Assembly: GCA_963682055.1 (NCBI GenBank)
Contig: OY821746.1
Coordinates: 11,433,992-11,497,991, forward strand
Length of the DNA: 64,000 nt
Direction: 5' to 3'
DNA from: Primula veris
Taxonomy: Eukaryota; Streptophyta; Magnoliopsida; Ericales; Primulaceae
The notes below the pieces were generated by a model. It saw nothing but the letters and a program-made list of their open reading frames with translations. It was not told the DNA's origin and did no database searches. Made by a program: the position numbers and the translations under genes. Shown here in pieces: positions 1 to 12,000 of the stretch (within the stretch, counting starts at the first letter, position 1; each line of letters starts with the position of its first letter).

Positions 1-2400
1 GAATTATTTGTGGGACGTTTACAAGTACAACCACAAAAGTATATTCGTCTCAGGTTACCTCAGATGAATAGTATTACTATTTGTTTATTTCATTTTAAAT
101 TTCCTTAAGTTTATTGAATGAATGAATAGGGACGCAATTTGATACTAGGGGGTGTCGACCAAAATAATTATATGGTTTGAAAAAATGAATATGAGAACCA
201 AACCAGTTTGTCATTTTTTAACTTCAATTTCATTTCTAGTTTTTAAATTAAAAAAACAAAAATAGCAAGTAATGTTGTGATAGTAGGAACATCAAATGTA
301 TATTTATATATTGAAATAGCAAATAAAAATCATATGAAAACTTAGATGTACATTTACAAAAAGTTATATTTCGATAAGGATAAACACTTTTGGTTCCGTC
401 CGTTCGTTTGGTTTTCGCTAAAGATAGCTCGAAATATGATGCAACTCTACATACCTCCAAGAAGCTTATATATTAGAGCTTTTTTTTTTAGCTTATCTAG
501 AATTTATGAAAGTTTATAGAGGCCGTGGTCGCCATTATGATTGAGATTAAGAAATATTCTACAAACGGGTACTGATATTTTTTTACCATATTGATAATAA
601 AACCAATAAAGAAAACCCTTTCTTGTATATATATAAAAAGGGATGTGGCTGTACTTTTTGAAGATAACTTTTATTTGTTGTTGTAATTTTCAAGTATTTG
701 TATTTGTATTTTCATTAATCACACTTATATACAATAATTGAAAACCTCATTACAATAATTGAACTTAATGTCGTAATGCCGTTAATGGATTAAATGAGTT
801 GAAACAAAGGGAAGAGAGACAAAGGAAACAATTTCTCCAAACGTAATGTAAATTATGACATTCCACTCATTCCTATTATGGCTCATATATCTAATTGAGT
901 AACTTGTTTACTTTTGTATTTTTACCAATATCATGTAGAGCACAAGTTCCCGTTTGTCGTCCACGGAGTGACGGAAATGAATTTTTATGTATTATGAAAA
1001 TGGTACATATAAAAATGATGATTGTTTATGTTCAGGTATTTAGCTGTCATTAGTCCTAGATTAATATTTGTGTCAAATGTATCCAACGTATTTAAGGATT
1101 GACACGATTCTAACTCTTTATTTTAAGATAAGTCTAATATAGTATAACGTAGTCGTTAATCAACTTTAAAACCAAAACTTTATAGAATAAAAGTTATTAG
1201 ACCTTTGCAACTGTCGTCGCATCCCTTGCTATCATAGGTGTTGGCGACAACCGATATATGATCATATCAGTGTTTGGCATGGAAGTATTACAAACTATTT
1301 TTGTCAGTACAACTCTATATACCTCTGATAAGATTATTGGAGGTCTTTTTAGAGCTCATTGAGCATTTCTAAAGGTTTATATAGCTCATTATAGCCATTA
1401 TGGTGGGATAGTGAAGTATTGTACAATCGAGGACCAAAATATTTTTTTAACTATAATTGTTACATAATAAAATATATCGAAAATGTTTCTTTGTTTTTTT
1501 TTATAAGTAACATGTTTCCTTATTTAGAATGGGGTTTGGATATATTATAAATATACAAGTTTGTTTCCTTTTTTTGTAATTTTCATGTGTGTGTATTTTT
1601 TTTAATCAAACTTGTATAAAATAATTAAAGCCTCTGTACTTTATGTCATAGGTAAATAAATTAATAAGTGTAAACAAAGGGAAAAGACACAAGAAAGACT
1701 TTTTTTTTTCTTAAATCATATTTATGAGTTTTCAATTCTTTATTCTCGATTCATATCTTTAGTTACATGTGAATCTATAATTTTTTTCGGGACCCCCTTT
1801 TTACAGTCAGTGTGCTTGACTGCATATTGTACCGTTAATTCGTGAACCGTTTAATTACTTTAGATTAAATCTGAATCGTAGGATCTAAAATCCTATTAAA
1901 AAAACCCTTAAATTACTATTATACCCTTAAATCTTACGGTCAAAATTTAAAGTAAATGATCAAACAGTACTCTATTTAACGGTACTTTTTAACGTTGAAT
2001 GTAGAACGGCATAAAAGAAAAACCCATTTTTTTCTCCGGTTTAATTGTTTATGTCGATTCTTGATTACTTTTCTAATAATTTCAATTACGGTGGAGACTA
2101 TGAGGTAAAACTATTCTTGATGTTTTTTTTTCAGACCAAATCACCTTAAGTGAGTCATAACCGAATGCTGTACATGTGTTTTTAGTAAGCGTTTACACTT
2201 AATATTTCCTAATACGTTTTCTCAGGAAAACATTTTATTTTCGGACGTATTTTTCGAGTTCCAAACAAGTAAACACAATGGAGAACCACTTTAAATCAAA
2301 CAAAAATACACCAAAAAAAATATAATTATTTTGACACTATATTCTAGGAAGAACCGGATTTTAACAAATAATATACATTTCAAGATAAAATAACAGATGT
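1..2400. other. AT-rich spacer with an old duplicated segment
   Basis: I find no gene here; the ORFs are short and lack recognisable domains. Two diverged copies of a roughly 400-bp segment are visible at about 440-840 and 1290-1700. Both contain a 'tacaactct..atacctc' block, a 'gccattatg.tg' block and a closing 'acaaaggga.agaga/gaca' block in the same order. They look like an old tandem duplication or two copies of one unknown repeat. Confidence 0.4.
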
Positions 2401-2616
2401 TGAGTTATATATATATATATAAAGGAATAATATTTGGGCTTCTCCCGGGCTAAAACAAGCCGAGTTAATTCATTTCCGAGTCCACTCACATATATATATA
2501 TATATATATAAATAAAAAAACCCTAATTACCTTTTTATTTTTAATTACTTACTATCAAATCAATCTCTGTTGCAAATTAAAAATCTCTCTGTCTCTCTCT
2601 CTCTCTCATCTTTAAG
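2400..2616 (+). promoter_or_regulatory. Putative core promoter and leader exon of the LDL2-like gene
   Basis: TA-rich runs at about 2406-2420 and 2491-2510 are followed by a CT-rich tract at 2586-2609, typical of plant 5' leaders. The tract ends in AAG|GTACGG, a good donor with GT at 2617. A good acceptor (branch-like TACTGAT at 4711, then TTTATTGTAG ending at 4740) lies 104 bp before the LDL2 ATG. I infer a leader exon plus a 2.1-kb leader intron (2617-4740). No transcript evidence is available here. Confidence 0.4.
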
Positions 2617-2894
2617 GTACGGTTTTTTCTTCTATAATCTCTCCTTAATCTAGTAATTTAAGTATTAAGTGTATTAATTGGTTATTTAACTAGCAGATTA
2701 GGAGCAAAATGATTAATTCTAAGCTTTTTGTTGTTCTTGTGGAGACTAATTTATATTCATTTCAAATCATGTTTTTTTTTTTACTGGGTTTAGGATATAT
2801 TATGCTGTTACTTATTTGTTTACCACCTTATGACACTTTTACAGCTTATATAATAAAGAAAATAGAGCAATATAAATACAATTTTACAAATTAC

Positions 2895-3440
2895 AGAATT
2901 ATTCGGTGAAACCGCGATTTGTTTGTGTCGTTTCGGGTGTGTTTGTATTATGGAGAAGTGTAACGGATAATGCTATAACAAATAACCTATAAGTATTTGA
3001 ATTAAATGATTTTTGTACAGGACGGGGGCTCAGTGGCGTAGCTAGTATTTATTTATAGAAATGCAATTTTGCGGATCATAGAATTACTCGGTGATAGGGC
3101 TGTTTGTTTGTGTCGTTTTGGGTGTTTGTATTATGGAGAAAGTGTAACGGATAGTGGTATAACTACTGACCTAATGATATTTTTATTAAATACTATTTTT
3201 ACAAGACGGGGGCTCAATGGCGTAGCTAGGATTTGTTTACAGAAATACAATTTTGCAGATTATAGAATTCCTCGGTGATAGCGCAATTTGTTTGTGTTGT
3301 TTCGGGCGTGTTTGTATTATGGAGAAGTGTAACGGATAATGGTATAACTAATAACCTATAAATATTTGAACTAAGTGATTTTTGTACAAGACGGGGGCTC
3401 AATGGCGCAGCTAGGATTTATTTATAGTAATGTTGTTAAA
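2895..3440. repeat. Three tandem copies of a ~183-bp repeat
   Basis: Three copies begin near 2906, 3090 and 3272, each at 'cggtga..'. Each contains 'tttgtttgtgt.gttt.ggg', 'tattatggaga..gtgtaacgga' and a closing 'ggggctcartggcg.agctaggattt'. Copies differ by scattered substitutions, so the array is old. It lies inside the inferred leader intron of the LDL2-like gene. The 'gtggcgtagctagg' words resemble the ends of some plant DNA transposons. Confidence 0.75.
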
Positions 3441-4844
3441 CTCGAGATCCCACACGGGATTGTTAAATGGGTCGTAGAATCGAATCGAATCGAATCGTAA
3501 ATCGTAGATTCTACTTTCCGTATGAAATAAAATTATAACTTTTTAACAAATGAGCTAATTAAGCATGAATATTGAAGATATTCATAGAACGCACAGAAAA
3601 ACCTTGTTTTTTTAAAGTTAAACCAAATCAACCTTAAATATACTTAATTCAAGACTTCAAATGTCTATGGAAAAGCAAATAATAAAACATAATCCATATT
3701 CCATAGAGCAAAATAATTAAAAAAACCATTGAAACAAACGTAATACTGATCAGACTTCAGCAGTTAAAATACAAATAATCTGTATTTTACGTTTACTTGC
3801 TTGGAAGTAAAATGGTTCAATAGAAGGAAAAATCCCCAAAGAGGCAAACACATTTTTTTTTTGTTGCTAAACTACGCTTTTAGCCTTTTAAAGGGTCAAA
3901 TCTAGATTTTAACCAGTAAAATCGCGAATTTACCGATCCTACCCAAAAAATCGAGAGTTTACCGATTTTGAGTTTATTTGCGAATTTACATCCGATTTCA
4001 CTTGTTTTACACTGCTAAAGTCGTAAACCCGTACGGTCCTATGAGTTAACTCGCGAGTTTTAACACATTGGTTGAAGTTCATCGGGACCAATGGAAATGG
4101 GAGGAGCTGGTATCCTGTATGACCTTGGTTGAAGTGTTATCTTTTTTAAGTTATGGACTAATACACAAAGAAAGAAAAACTGTTCATCTTTTATCAAAAT
4201 AAGGGCAGGCTACAACCCATCACCCTGGTGTCTCCACCTAGTTCCTCCGATGTTTTGTCTTATTATGCGGGGACTACAAGTGTACCCACCTCTTTTTTCT
4301 GTAAATACATGGTAAAAAGTCATGTTGTTTTTAGTTTTCGGAGTGAGTATTTGGTATCAAGAAATACTAAAATATAGTATGCCCGACCAATAAAACCTTA
4401 AAGATTAGTAGGAAACCCTTGTAAGGACCACTGCCATTATAAAAACATTACAATCTGATTGGTGGGGCACGTTTTATTTTTAAGTGTTTCACGAAACACT
4501 GAATACTTTCTATGGTGTGCGAGGGCGTTGTTGTGCATTTTAGCCTACTAATAAGTACCTCCCTTTTGGGGGCTATGTCCCTATGTTATCACCAAATAGC
4601 TCCTCCATTCTTATTCTTTCATATTATTATTGTTCCCTCATGTAATGCAACTTACTAAGGCAACATCGCTTCGTGGCTTGATGTTACCTGTAGCACTATC
4701 AAGCTTATTATACTGATTTTGTTTGCATTGTTTATTGTAGTGGACTGCAAAGGATTGTAGGATATAAACGAAAAGTAGCCGAACCTTGTGGATATAACAT
4801 AAAATTGGATCTGTAGTATGGACTGGAGATATTAGCAAATAATC

Positions 4845-7570
4845 ATGGGTGAAGACTCAGTGATGAGTGTCTCGATGTCCAATGGGTCGGTTCCAAAGCG
4901 ATCACTGAGGAGAAAGTCTAATGTTCAAAACTACGATGAAAATTTGACTGACGATATTGAAAAACATGTGGGTCGTTCGTCTAAGAAAAAGAGTAGGACG
5001 AAAGAAGATCTGGAGAAGGAGACCGAGATCGAGGCCATGCTGGCGCTTTCGTTAGGATTTCCGATTGATGAGTTGCTAGAAGAGGAAGTTAGGGCCGGGG
5101 TAGTGAGAAAATTAGGGGGGAAAGAGCAGAACGATTATATTGTCGTGAGGAATCATATACTTGCTAGATGGAGAGCTAATGTGAAAACAAGACTTAGTAA
5201 GGAACAGATTAGGGAAACTGTTAGCAAAGAATGTGAAGATTTAGTAAATTCAGCTTACGATTTTCTTTTATTTAACGGATACATAAATTTTGGGGTTTTT
5301 CCTTCTTTTATCTCTGATAATCCAGAAGAGGCCATCAAAGGGTCTGTTGTTATTGTTGGTGCTGGGCTGGCGGGGTTGGCAGCGGCGAAGCAACTTATAG
5401 CAGATGGGTTTAAGGTTGTTGTCCTTGAAGGTAGAGATAGACCTGGGGGTAGGGTTTATACCCAGAAGATGGGGCAAAATGATCAATTCACCGTTGTTGA
5501 TCTCGGTGGTAGTGTAATCACAGGTATACATGCTAATCCATTGGGAGTCTTAGCCCGACAACTTTCGATCCCTCTTCACAAAGTTAGAGATAACTGCCCT
5601 TTGTACAAGCCTAATGGGGAGTTAGTTGATAAGGATACTGATTCTAAAATTGAGATTGTGTTTAACAAGTTACTTGATAAAGTTTCTGAACTGAGGAATT
5701 TGGGTGGAATCGAAACTGATGTTTCTTTGGGATCAGTTTTCGAAGCACTTGTGCAGTTATACAGTGTAGCGAAAACTACAGATGAAAAGCAACTCCTTAA
5801 TTGGCATTTAGCAAACTTGGAATATGCAAATGCTGGGTGTCTTTCGAATCTCTCAGCTACTTATTGGGATCAAGACGATCCTTATGAAATGGGTGGCGAT
5901 CATTGTTTTCTTGCGGGTGGAAATTGGAGATTAGTTAAAGCTTTAAGCGAGGGAGTTCCTATTTTTTATAAAACCCCCGTTCATACTATAAAATACGGCG
6001 ACCAGGGTGTCGAGGTAATATCTGGGGATCAGGTTTATCAAGCAGATGTAGTGCTATGTACCGTGCCTCTCGGGGTTTTGAAGAAGAGGATTGTTAAATT
6101 TGAACCTGAGTTGCCTAAAAACAAGCTAGCCGCTATAGATAGATTGGGTTTCGGATTACTTAATAAGGTAGCAATGGTGTTCCCTTCCGTGTTTTGGGGA
6201 GAAGATATAGATACGTTTGGCCGTCTTAGTGAATTTACCCATAAAAGAGGAGAATTCTTTTTGTTTTATGGTTATCACACTGTTTCTGGGGGTCCCACAC
6301 TAATTGCTCTTATAGCTGGAGATGCTGCAAAAACTTTTGAAAGCACAGATCCGTCCATGTTGCTTCATCGTGTTTTGGGTGTCCTCAGAGGTACTGCATT
6401 TCTGTAGGTTGGAGGTGAAAAAATTAATGTATATTCTTTAAAGAGTTCATAATATTGCAATAGGATTAACTACACAACTGAACATCCTGCTATCACAATT
6501 TTTCCGATTTACAACTCTTAAATAGCAGTTTCTTAATTACTGCAGTGGACTTACGTTTGTTTCTCATTTAGTACACTCCTGTTATTTCCCAGTTAAAATG
6601 TGGCGTGACTGTACTAAATGATAAAAGAAGTTTAGTGCACTAAAAGACAAATTGTTATTTGAGTACATTCGAGATAGTAAGGTTTATAATATTGTAATTA
6701 ACCCCTATTAATTGGTCGTACTGCCTTAAATGAGTTCAGTTGGATAAACTTAATATCTTTTATGACCTATATACTACAGGAATTTACGGACCAAAAGGTA
6801 TCGACGTGCCCGATCCAATACATACATTATGCACAAGATGGGGTCATGACCCTTTTTCATATGGTTCTTACTCTCATGTTAGTGTACAATCCTCGGGGAG
6901 CGATTACGATTCACTTGCAGAAAATGTTGGCAACAAATTGTTTTTTGCTGGTGAGGCCACAAGTAGGAAATATCCAGCCACGATGCACGGTGCATATTTA
7001 AGTGGACTAAGAGAAGCTTCACAAATTGAACGAGCCTATAGAGATCCTCAGAGTGATATGACAAGGATTACACACAAGCCAGTTTCTCAAACCAAGGATA
7101 TTATGGCTGCTATTTTCAAGAGAACTGCTTTAGTTTTTGGAAGCTTCTCTTTCATATTTGATCCTAGTAATGAAGATGCACAGTCGATGGGGATTATGAG
7201 GGTTGCTATTAAAAAGTCGTGTAGTGAATTAAGTAATGGGGATTATGGAAAAAAGGATGGAGAAAATGGTTCATGTTATTCTTCAGAGCAACCTTTGTAT
7301 CTATACACCATATTATCCCGTAGGCAGGCACATGAGTTGCAATCCGTGGCTGGAGGGGATAGGGATAGATTGTCATATTTGATTGAAACTCTTGGTCTCA
7401 AGTTGATGGGGGTTAATTCGATAGGGGTCGTTGGTAACTCCTTGATTAATCGTATAACTAGTGTACAAAAAGGAAAGAGATCTCAAAGGTCTCTTGTGAA
7501 GCAATTCGCTCCATTGCTCCCTAATCAAGCTATTGATTTTCTTCTCAAAAGACAAGTTTATCATCTTTAA
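4845..7570 (+). CDS. LDL2: LDL2-type lysine-specific histone demethylase
   Basis: Flavin-dependent amine oxidase of the plant LSD1-like family, expected to demethylate histone H3K4 in the nucleus. Two exons, 4845-6390 and 6780-7570, are joined by a phase-1 GT-AG intron (6391-6779) and give 778 residues. The basic N-terminus is followed by a SWIRM domain (about 68-155) ending in FLLFNGYINFG. The FAD-binding motif GAGLAGLAAA is at about 172-181 and EGRDRPGGRV at about 195-204. The amine oxidase domain has WDQDDPYEMGGDH, GLLNKVAM with the conserved Lys, and FAGEAT..YPATMHGAYLSG in exon 2. The N-terminal block KKSRTKEDLEKETE and C-terminal LGLKLMG match LDL2 rather than LDL1 or FLD. The ATG at 4845 follows an upstream stop and begins the conserved reading frame. 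Joining the exons restores the family sequence exactly, so the stop after 6390 is intronic and not a lesion. Confidence 0.93.
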
Positions 7571-9088
7571 CATGCTAGAATTATTCCGATGGATGCTAGA
7601 AGTTCAGCATGTCATTTTTTGCTGCACCGTATAAATTTTTAGCTGAATGGCTTATCACTAACCTAGTTCAAATGAGATTTAACAGATGGGACCCACTTTC
7701 CGGTTCCTTCCTGTTGAACTGTATGCATCGCTCTGATTTTGTTATTGCAAGACCTGACTGAAGATTTAATATTCTAATCATTATTGAGGATGAGGCTCTA
7801 CAATGAAATTGAGTTGCAGTTTCGGCATAGGACCTTCGTAAGCTTATGATTCTCTTTTTGATCCTTTTGCTGCTTTTGCTATTGCTAATTGTCCCAAGCC
7901 TGTCTATCACTTAAATCATGACTAATTACCGATTACCTGGTTTCTGCAAAAAGCCATAAATAAGTAATTGGCAAGAAACTTGATTTTTTGTTTGAAGGCA
8001 TGTATTTGTCACAAGAAGCCTTCCCTCTTGTTTTCCTATCTTGAGCTTATTATGCACAGGGATATCCTTTAAATATTTGATACTTTTTCCGTATTGTTCT
8101 GTGTTGATTATGTTGCACCACTTTCTCACGAATAATAGTTATTTCCCTTTCTTGAAGTTTCTCTTAACACATGTAATGATTGAAGCATATATAAGGAGAG
8201 TTTGGACTTTTCTTTTCCGTTTAAAAGACTTTTAAAACATGATCTACAGAAATGCATATTATATACATGCCGACATTTTTATTTTATTTTAGATTGACAC
8301 GTCTCGGAAACAACGTAGCTCTCCAAACTCTGTAGAATCTGTTTATACTTTATGCACTCATTGGATGTTCTTTCTTTACTTCAATTTTTTAGGGTTTACG
8401 GTTATTAACGACCAGATTCTTACTGTGCAGGTTACAAAAGTGTGAGATCCTTCTGCTCTGTAGATAGGGATTAACGCTTTGGTGTAAGCACCATCATCAA
8501 AAAGCCTAGGCTTTCGGTTTCGACATGTGCTGGGATGATCCTATTTTTGATGGCTATACTTTTGGATTACATTTTCTTTGTCATAGAAATAGTGAAATTG
8601 TATTTGTTGCTCATTGTGGCAAAAGGGATTTGACAAATTCACTGTGAATATTGATATAATGATACCTTTGGTAAAAACATGTACTTTGATAAATTGTAGA
8701 ATGTTTGGGTGTTTTTGAATGGATAAAATTAATGTTGTTTGTAAGTTTTGTCAAGAATTGGAGACACTTCCAAACTTAAGTAGGATGTTTTGGTAATTTT
8801 ACCTTATTTTATTATTACTATTGTACTCAAATCCAAGTTGTATGTTTTGCTTGATACAGTTGGTAACAGTAAAAGTAAAACTCAGTAAAGCTGATGTCTG
8901 AGAGTGAGAGAGAGAGAGAGAGAGGTTGCTTTCAGGTTTATCCACTAAAGAAAAACATACTTATAAAGCAAAATAATAATTAAAATTACATCTGTGTTTA
9001 TCTCCTCTCTCTCCCACACGAAATTTATTAAAAGATTTTACTTTGAAATGAACCCAAAATCAGGGTTTTGAATATTCTCTTTCATTTT
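7571..9088. other. 3' region of LDL2-like gene and spacer
   Basis: No coding region is recognised between the LDL2 stop and the next gene. A GA microsatellite at about 8899-8924 and a CT-rich stretch near 9001-9015 lie in the probable 5' leader of the plastid-protein gene that follows. Confidence 0.5.
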
Positions 9089-12000
9089 ATGCCTATGACA
9101 ACTTCCGTACTCATTTCTACTTATCTCTCATCCATACGTTTCTCACAAGTTGATGAAATCAAGACCCATAATTTTCACTCTTGCCCAGGAATCAAGACTT
9201 CTTCTTTCCATCAAAGGGGGTTCAAATTGAGGGTAGTTAGAGATAAAAGGTTAAACTTTGAATTGGGTGAAGATAAAAAGGGGCTATTGTATAATGGGCT
9301 GAATAGGAAAAACAGAATTAATGGTTTTAAAATGGGAGTTTTTGGGGACAGAGTGTCAGGATTAGGTGAGGATAAAGATTGGGTTTTGCTTAGTGGGTTG
9401 AAGAGGAAGAATAAGAGAGTGGTTTTGGTTAGATTGAATAAAAGCGGGTCCGGGTTTAACGGTGGTGGTGGTGGTGATGGTGATAATAAGGGTAGGATTT
9501 TGGGTAATATTGCTCTTGCTGTTGGGTTGACTTATCTCTCTTTGACAGGTCAGCTTGGCTGGCTCTTGGATGCCATTGTTTCCGTCTGGGTAAGACTCTC
9601 TTCTCTCTCTATATATTTACTATATATATATATATATATATTCATATTTCTCTTAGTATGAGAAATTATGAATTTACAAATAAAACACTGCAGACGACAC
9701 TCCCTAAGTTGTTCAAGCTTGTTCAAGCGTTAATGAGTTTGACATAATTTTGGTTTTGCCCCTTAGACTTTTAGGCCTCGTTTGGTTGTATCATTAGTAC
9801 ATCGGGATTGGACTACTAATCCCGTGGACCCCACAAATGCTATGTTTGGCAAAACATTATCCGGTCCGGACTAGAAATGATGGCAAAAAGGTGCATTTCC
9901 AATACCATGGGGGGGTGGTATTAGAAATAGTCCAATTCCGGATGTATTACTTATCCGGCCTTCTTTTCAAATCTCATTCATAATACTACCAGATTGTTAA
10001 TACCGGGATTAGTAATCCCGCAACCAAACGAGGCCTTAGAGCGTGATTGTAGTGTCCCAATTGTGAACATATCATTACCCTTCCCGCACAGACAATTAGC
10101 ACATCAGAAGCTCAATGATGAAATTAGGTCCTTGACTTAATAGGCTAGTCAGTTTTGGAACTTATCAGTTTTGAGCTCACTCGGTTGCATCTTATTAACC
10201 CAGAATAAAAAAAATTCAGAGAAATTGGCATTAGGTTGGGTAGCTTTTAAGTGTAGTTCTTTAGATTGTAAACTGCTAAATTTGGAAGTTTTTAGCTGAG
10301 TGCAACTTGTATTTTTTTTTTCAAACTCGATGTTTGTCAGCTGCCTCGCTTAGCAGATGCAGCCAAGCAAGCACTTAATAAGGTGAACTACTTGCTACCT
10401 GCTTTATCAAAAAGTGAGGGATACAGAAAAATATTGGATCTCAAACTGATCATCGAAATTCATTGCAACTACTAATAAAAAAATTATCGAAATTGCAGTC
10501 AAATAATCCCATTTTATGTTATCCTATATATCGTGAAAGTGTTTCGCCTTGAGATGTTACAGAGGGATTTTATTGAATACTTTACCTTTTTTGAAGTATT
10601 TATCCCGGATTATGTTTGCTCTCTATACGTGGCAATTTTCATCAAGTGACAAACAATTAAACAACTTGGTGAATTTTTTGGAATATAGCTATCTGCCTCA
10701 GTTTGAAGTGCAAAGTTTCCCTTACCACAGATTATGTTGTTTAAATGCAATTGTGTTTACTTTACCATTTTTTTAATCGGATCGATTATCCAATGTGTTC
10801 TAACTTGTATGATATCTTACTGCTCGGAAATGATTGTCAATCTTGGCCATGGATATACGCCCTACTCCCTAGTGTTGAACTCGTTCAACTATCATGTGTG
10901 GACACTCTACACCACTATATATAAGACTTCAAATGTATCATTTTATTGTTATATAATAGAATGTACTAACATGAAAATGCACTAACATGAATTAATTCTT
11001 TATACCTAAAAATAAAAGTTACGCATGTTTACCAAAAAAAGACCGCCATGGATTTACCTGTAAGGGTGGTGGTGTCTAACTGCTGAATGCCTATTTTGAT
11101 TTAAATTTTAAGATCTAAGTATCATGCTCTAAGTTCTTGGATAGAAATTGTTGTCAGTTATGTGACCTTTCTCTTGCCATTATGTGTTTTTGTACCCTTT
11201 AATTGTATAATTTGTGAGACATATCGTGTAACTTGATAGACTTATTCTGCTCTAATTTATTTTTTATTATCGGCTAAACTTTGACTAGAAATCTTATAAC
11301 CATCAATGTTTTTTCTACATACAGCTTCTTGCAGTAATTATACCGATTGTTGGATTGGGCGCTTTGTTCTGGTGGGCGGGACGAGATATTGTCCAAAGCA
11401 GTGTGAGACAACTTTAACTAATAAATTGTCACTTATACATTATTGTTTATTTATTCTGTTTTGCATGTGAAAGGTGATTCTTCAACTTTTGTGACAATTG
11501 ATTTTAATTTCTAGCATGCATACAGGCAGTTACATAATTTTCAGAAAATGGGAGTGGCTTAGGCACTTTGGCCTCGGCTAGAAAATAATGAACCTTTACA
11601 GTTATCTTAGTTATTATCAGTATAGATTAAATAATGACCAAGGAGCAAGGACCGTTAGTCTACCATTGCCGAGTCTCCCCCTTTTGCAGTGATTCCTTTA
11701 GGTCTAGTTTACTATGGTATGGCTGAATATTATTTTCGTGTTTGAATGTGACGAATGTATTTCAGTTATGAATTGAATAGTCATTCCTTCCCAAAAATGA
11801 AGTTAAAAGTTTGGAAATGGAATACGAGGACCAGATGTTAGAAATGTTCTTACTGCTTAAAGAAGAGAATTTAACAACGAACAGTGATATTTGTTCTTAC
11901 TTTGTTTCAGCTGAACTAGGTGTACAACTATATTTTGTTATTATAAATGTATCTGGAGTCATGTACTCCAAATGCGCCAAGCTTTGGTACTTAAAATGTT

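Noticed and set aside
2709..3278. Short open frames in the first 3.3 kb
   Set aside because: They fall in the inferred leader intron and its tandem repeats and have no protein features.
4845..7570. LDL2-like gene as a pseudogene split by a stop
   Set aside because: A GT-AG intron at 6391-6779 joins the parts in frame and restores the family sequence, so the stop is intronic.
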